64,000 bases of DNA from Paraphoma chrysanthemicola (Eukaryota > Ascomycota > Dothideomycetes > Pleosporales > Phaeosphaeriaceae), in the NCBI GenBank assembly GCA_020744225.1, contig JAGMWG010000003.1, forward strand, positions 2,108,001 through 2,172,000, read 5' to 3'. Under the pieces are notes generated by a model. The model did no database searches, was not told where the DNA came from, and saw only the letters and a program-made list of their open reading frames with translations. Both the position numbers and the translations under genes were made by a program. This document shows positions 63,984-64,000 of this stretch, in pieces (positions within the stretch are counted from its first letter, which is position 1; each line of letters starts with the position of its first letter).

Positions 63984-64000
63984 CGACTCCACGTGGGCTT

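Overview
The window is nuclear DNA of a filamentous ascomycete (Pezizomycotina; I infer Dothideomycetes, not proven). The evidence is the many 43-80 nt introns with GTANGT/GTGAGT donors and CTAAC/CTGAC branch sites, the short intergenic spaces, and fungus-specific families: DUF3431, Con-6, a STAND-type fungal N-terminal domain, a DIM-2-like DNA methyltransferase, RCR and inositol-phosphosphingolipid phospholipase C. Spliced models were built by hand; every complete multi-exon model sums to a multiple of three. I recognised no transposon, CRISPR array, tRNA or rRNA gene.

Layout. 1-12 kb holds housekeeping genes: COQ1 (5' part only), VPH2/VMA12-like, VAC14, a DENND6-like Rab regulator, a small RCR-like membrane protein, a 2.3 kb stretch without a convincing gene, and ARL8. 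12-27 kb holds RPA135 (Pol I), SWD3/WDR5-like (COMPASS), ISC1-like, TAF12 (TFIID/SAGA) and UDP-glucose:glycoprotein glucosyltransferase (ER folding control). 27-36 kb is more accessory: a DHA2-type MFS transporter, a secreted protein that I read as a degenerate Hsp70/actin-like fold, a secreted HExxH metalloprotease and a DUF3431 protein. 36-42.5 kb holds the DIM-2-like methyltransferase, dihydroorotase (URA4 type) and a Con-6-like protein.

42.5-53 kb is gene-poor and accessory: a previously hidden thioredoxin-fold protein without CxxC, next to a canonical thioredoxin; a cytochrome P450 with a CYP7/8-like I-helix; a Cys-rich single-pass membrane protein; a quinone-reductase-like MDR enzyme; and a four-exon protein with a STAND-type N-terminal domain. 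53-64 kb returns to core functions: an RBM42-like RNA-binding protein, 12-exon 6-phosphogluconate dehydrogenase, LSM12-like, an inositol-monophosphatase-family protein and a conserved Cys-rich fungal protein.

There is no obvious biosynthetic cluster. Gene pairs are often divergent over short shared promoters (SWD3/ISC1, ARL8/RPA135, VAC14/DENND6, COQ1/VPH2). The points most worth a second look are the secreted Hsp70-like protein with its probable GC-AG intron, the thioredoxin pair with a perfect 18-bp palindrome upstream, the repeated bZIP-like half-sites, and the metalloprotease whose third intron is either only 32 nt or uses a poor donor.
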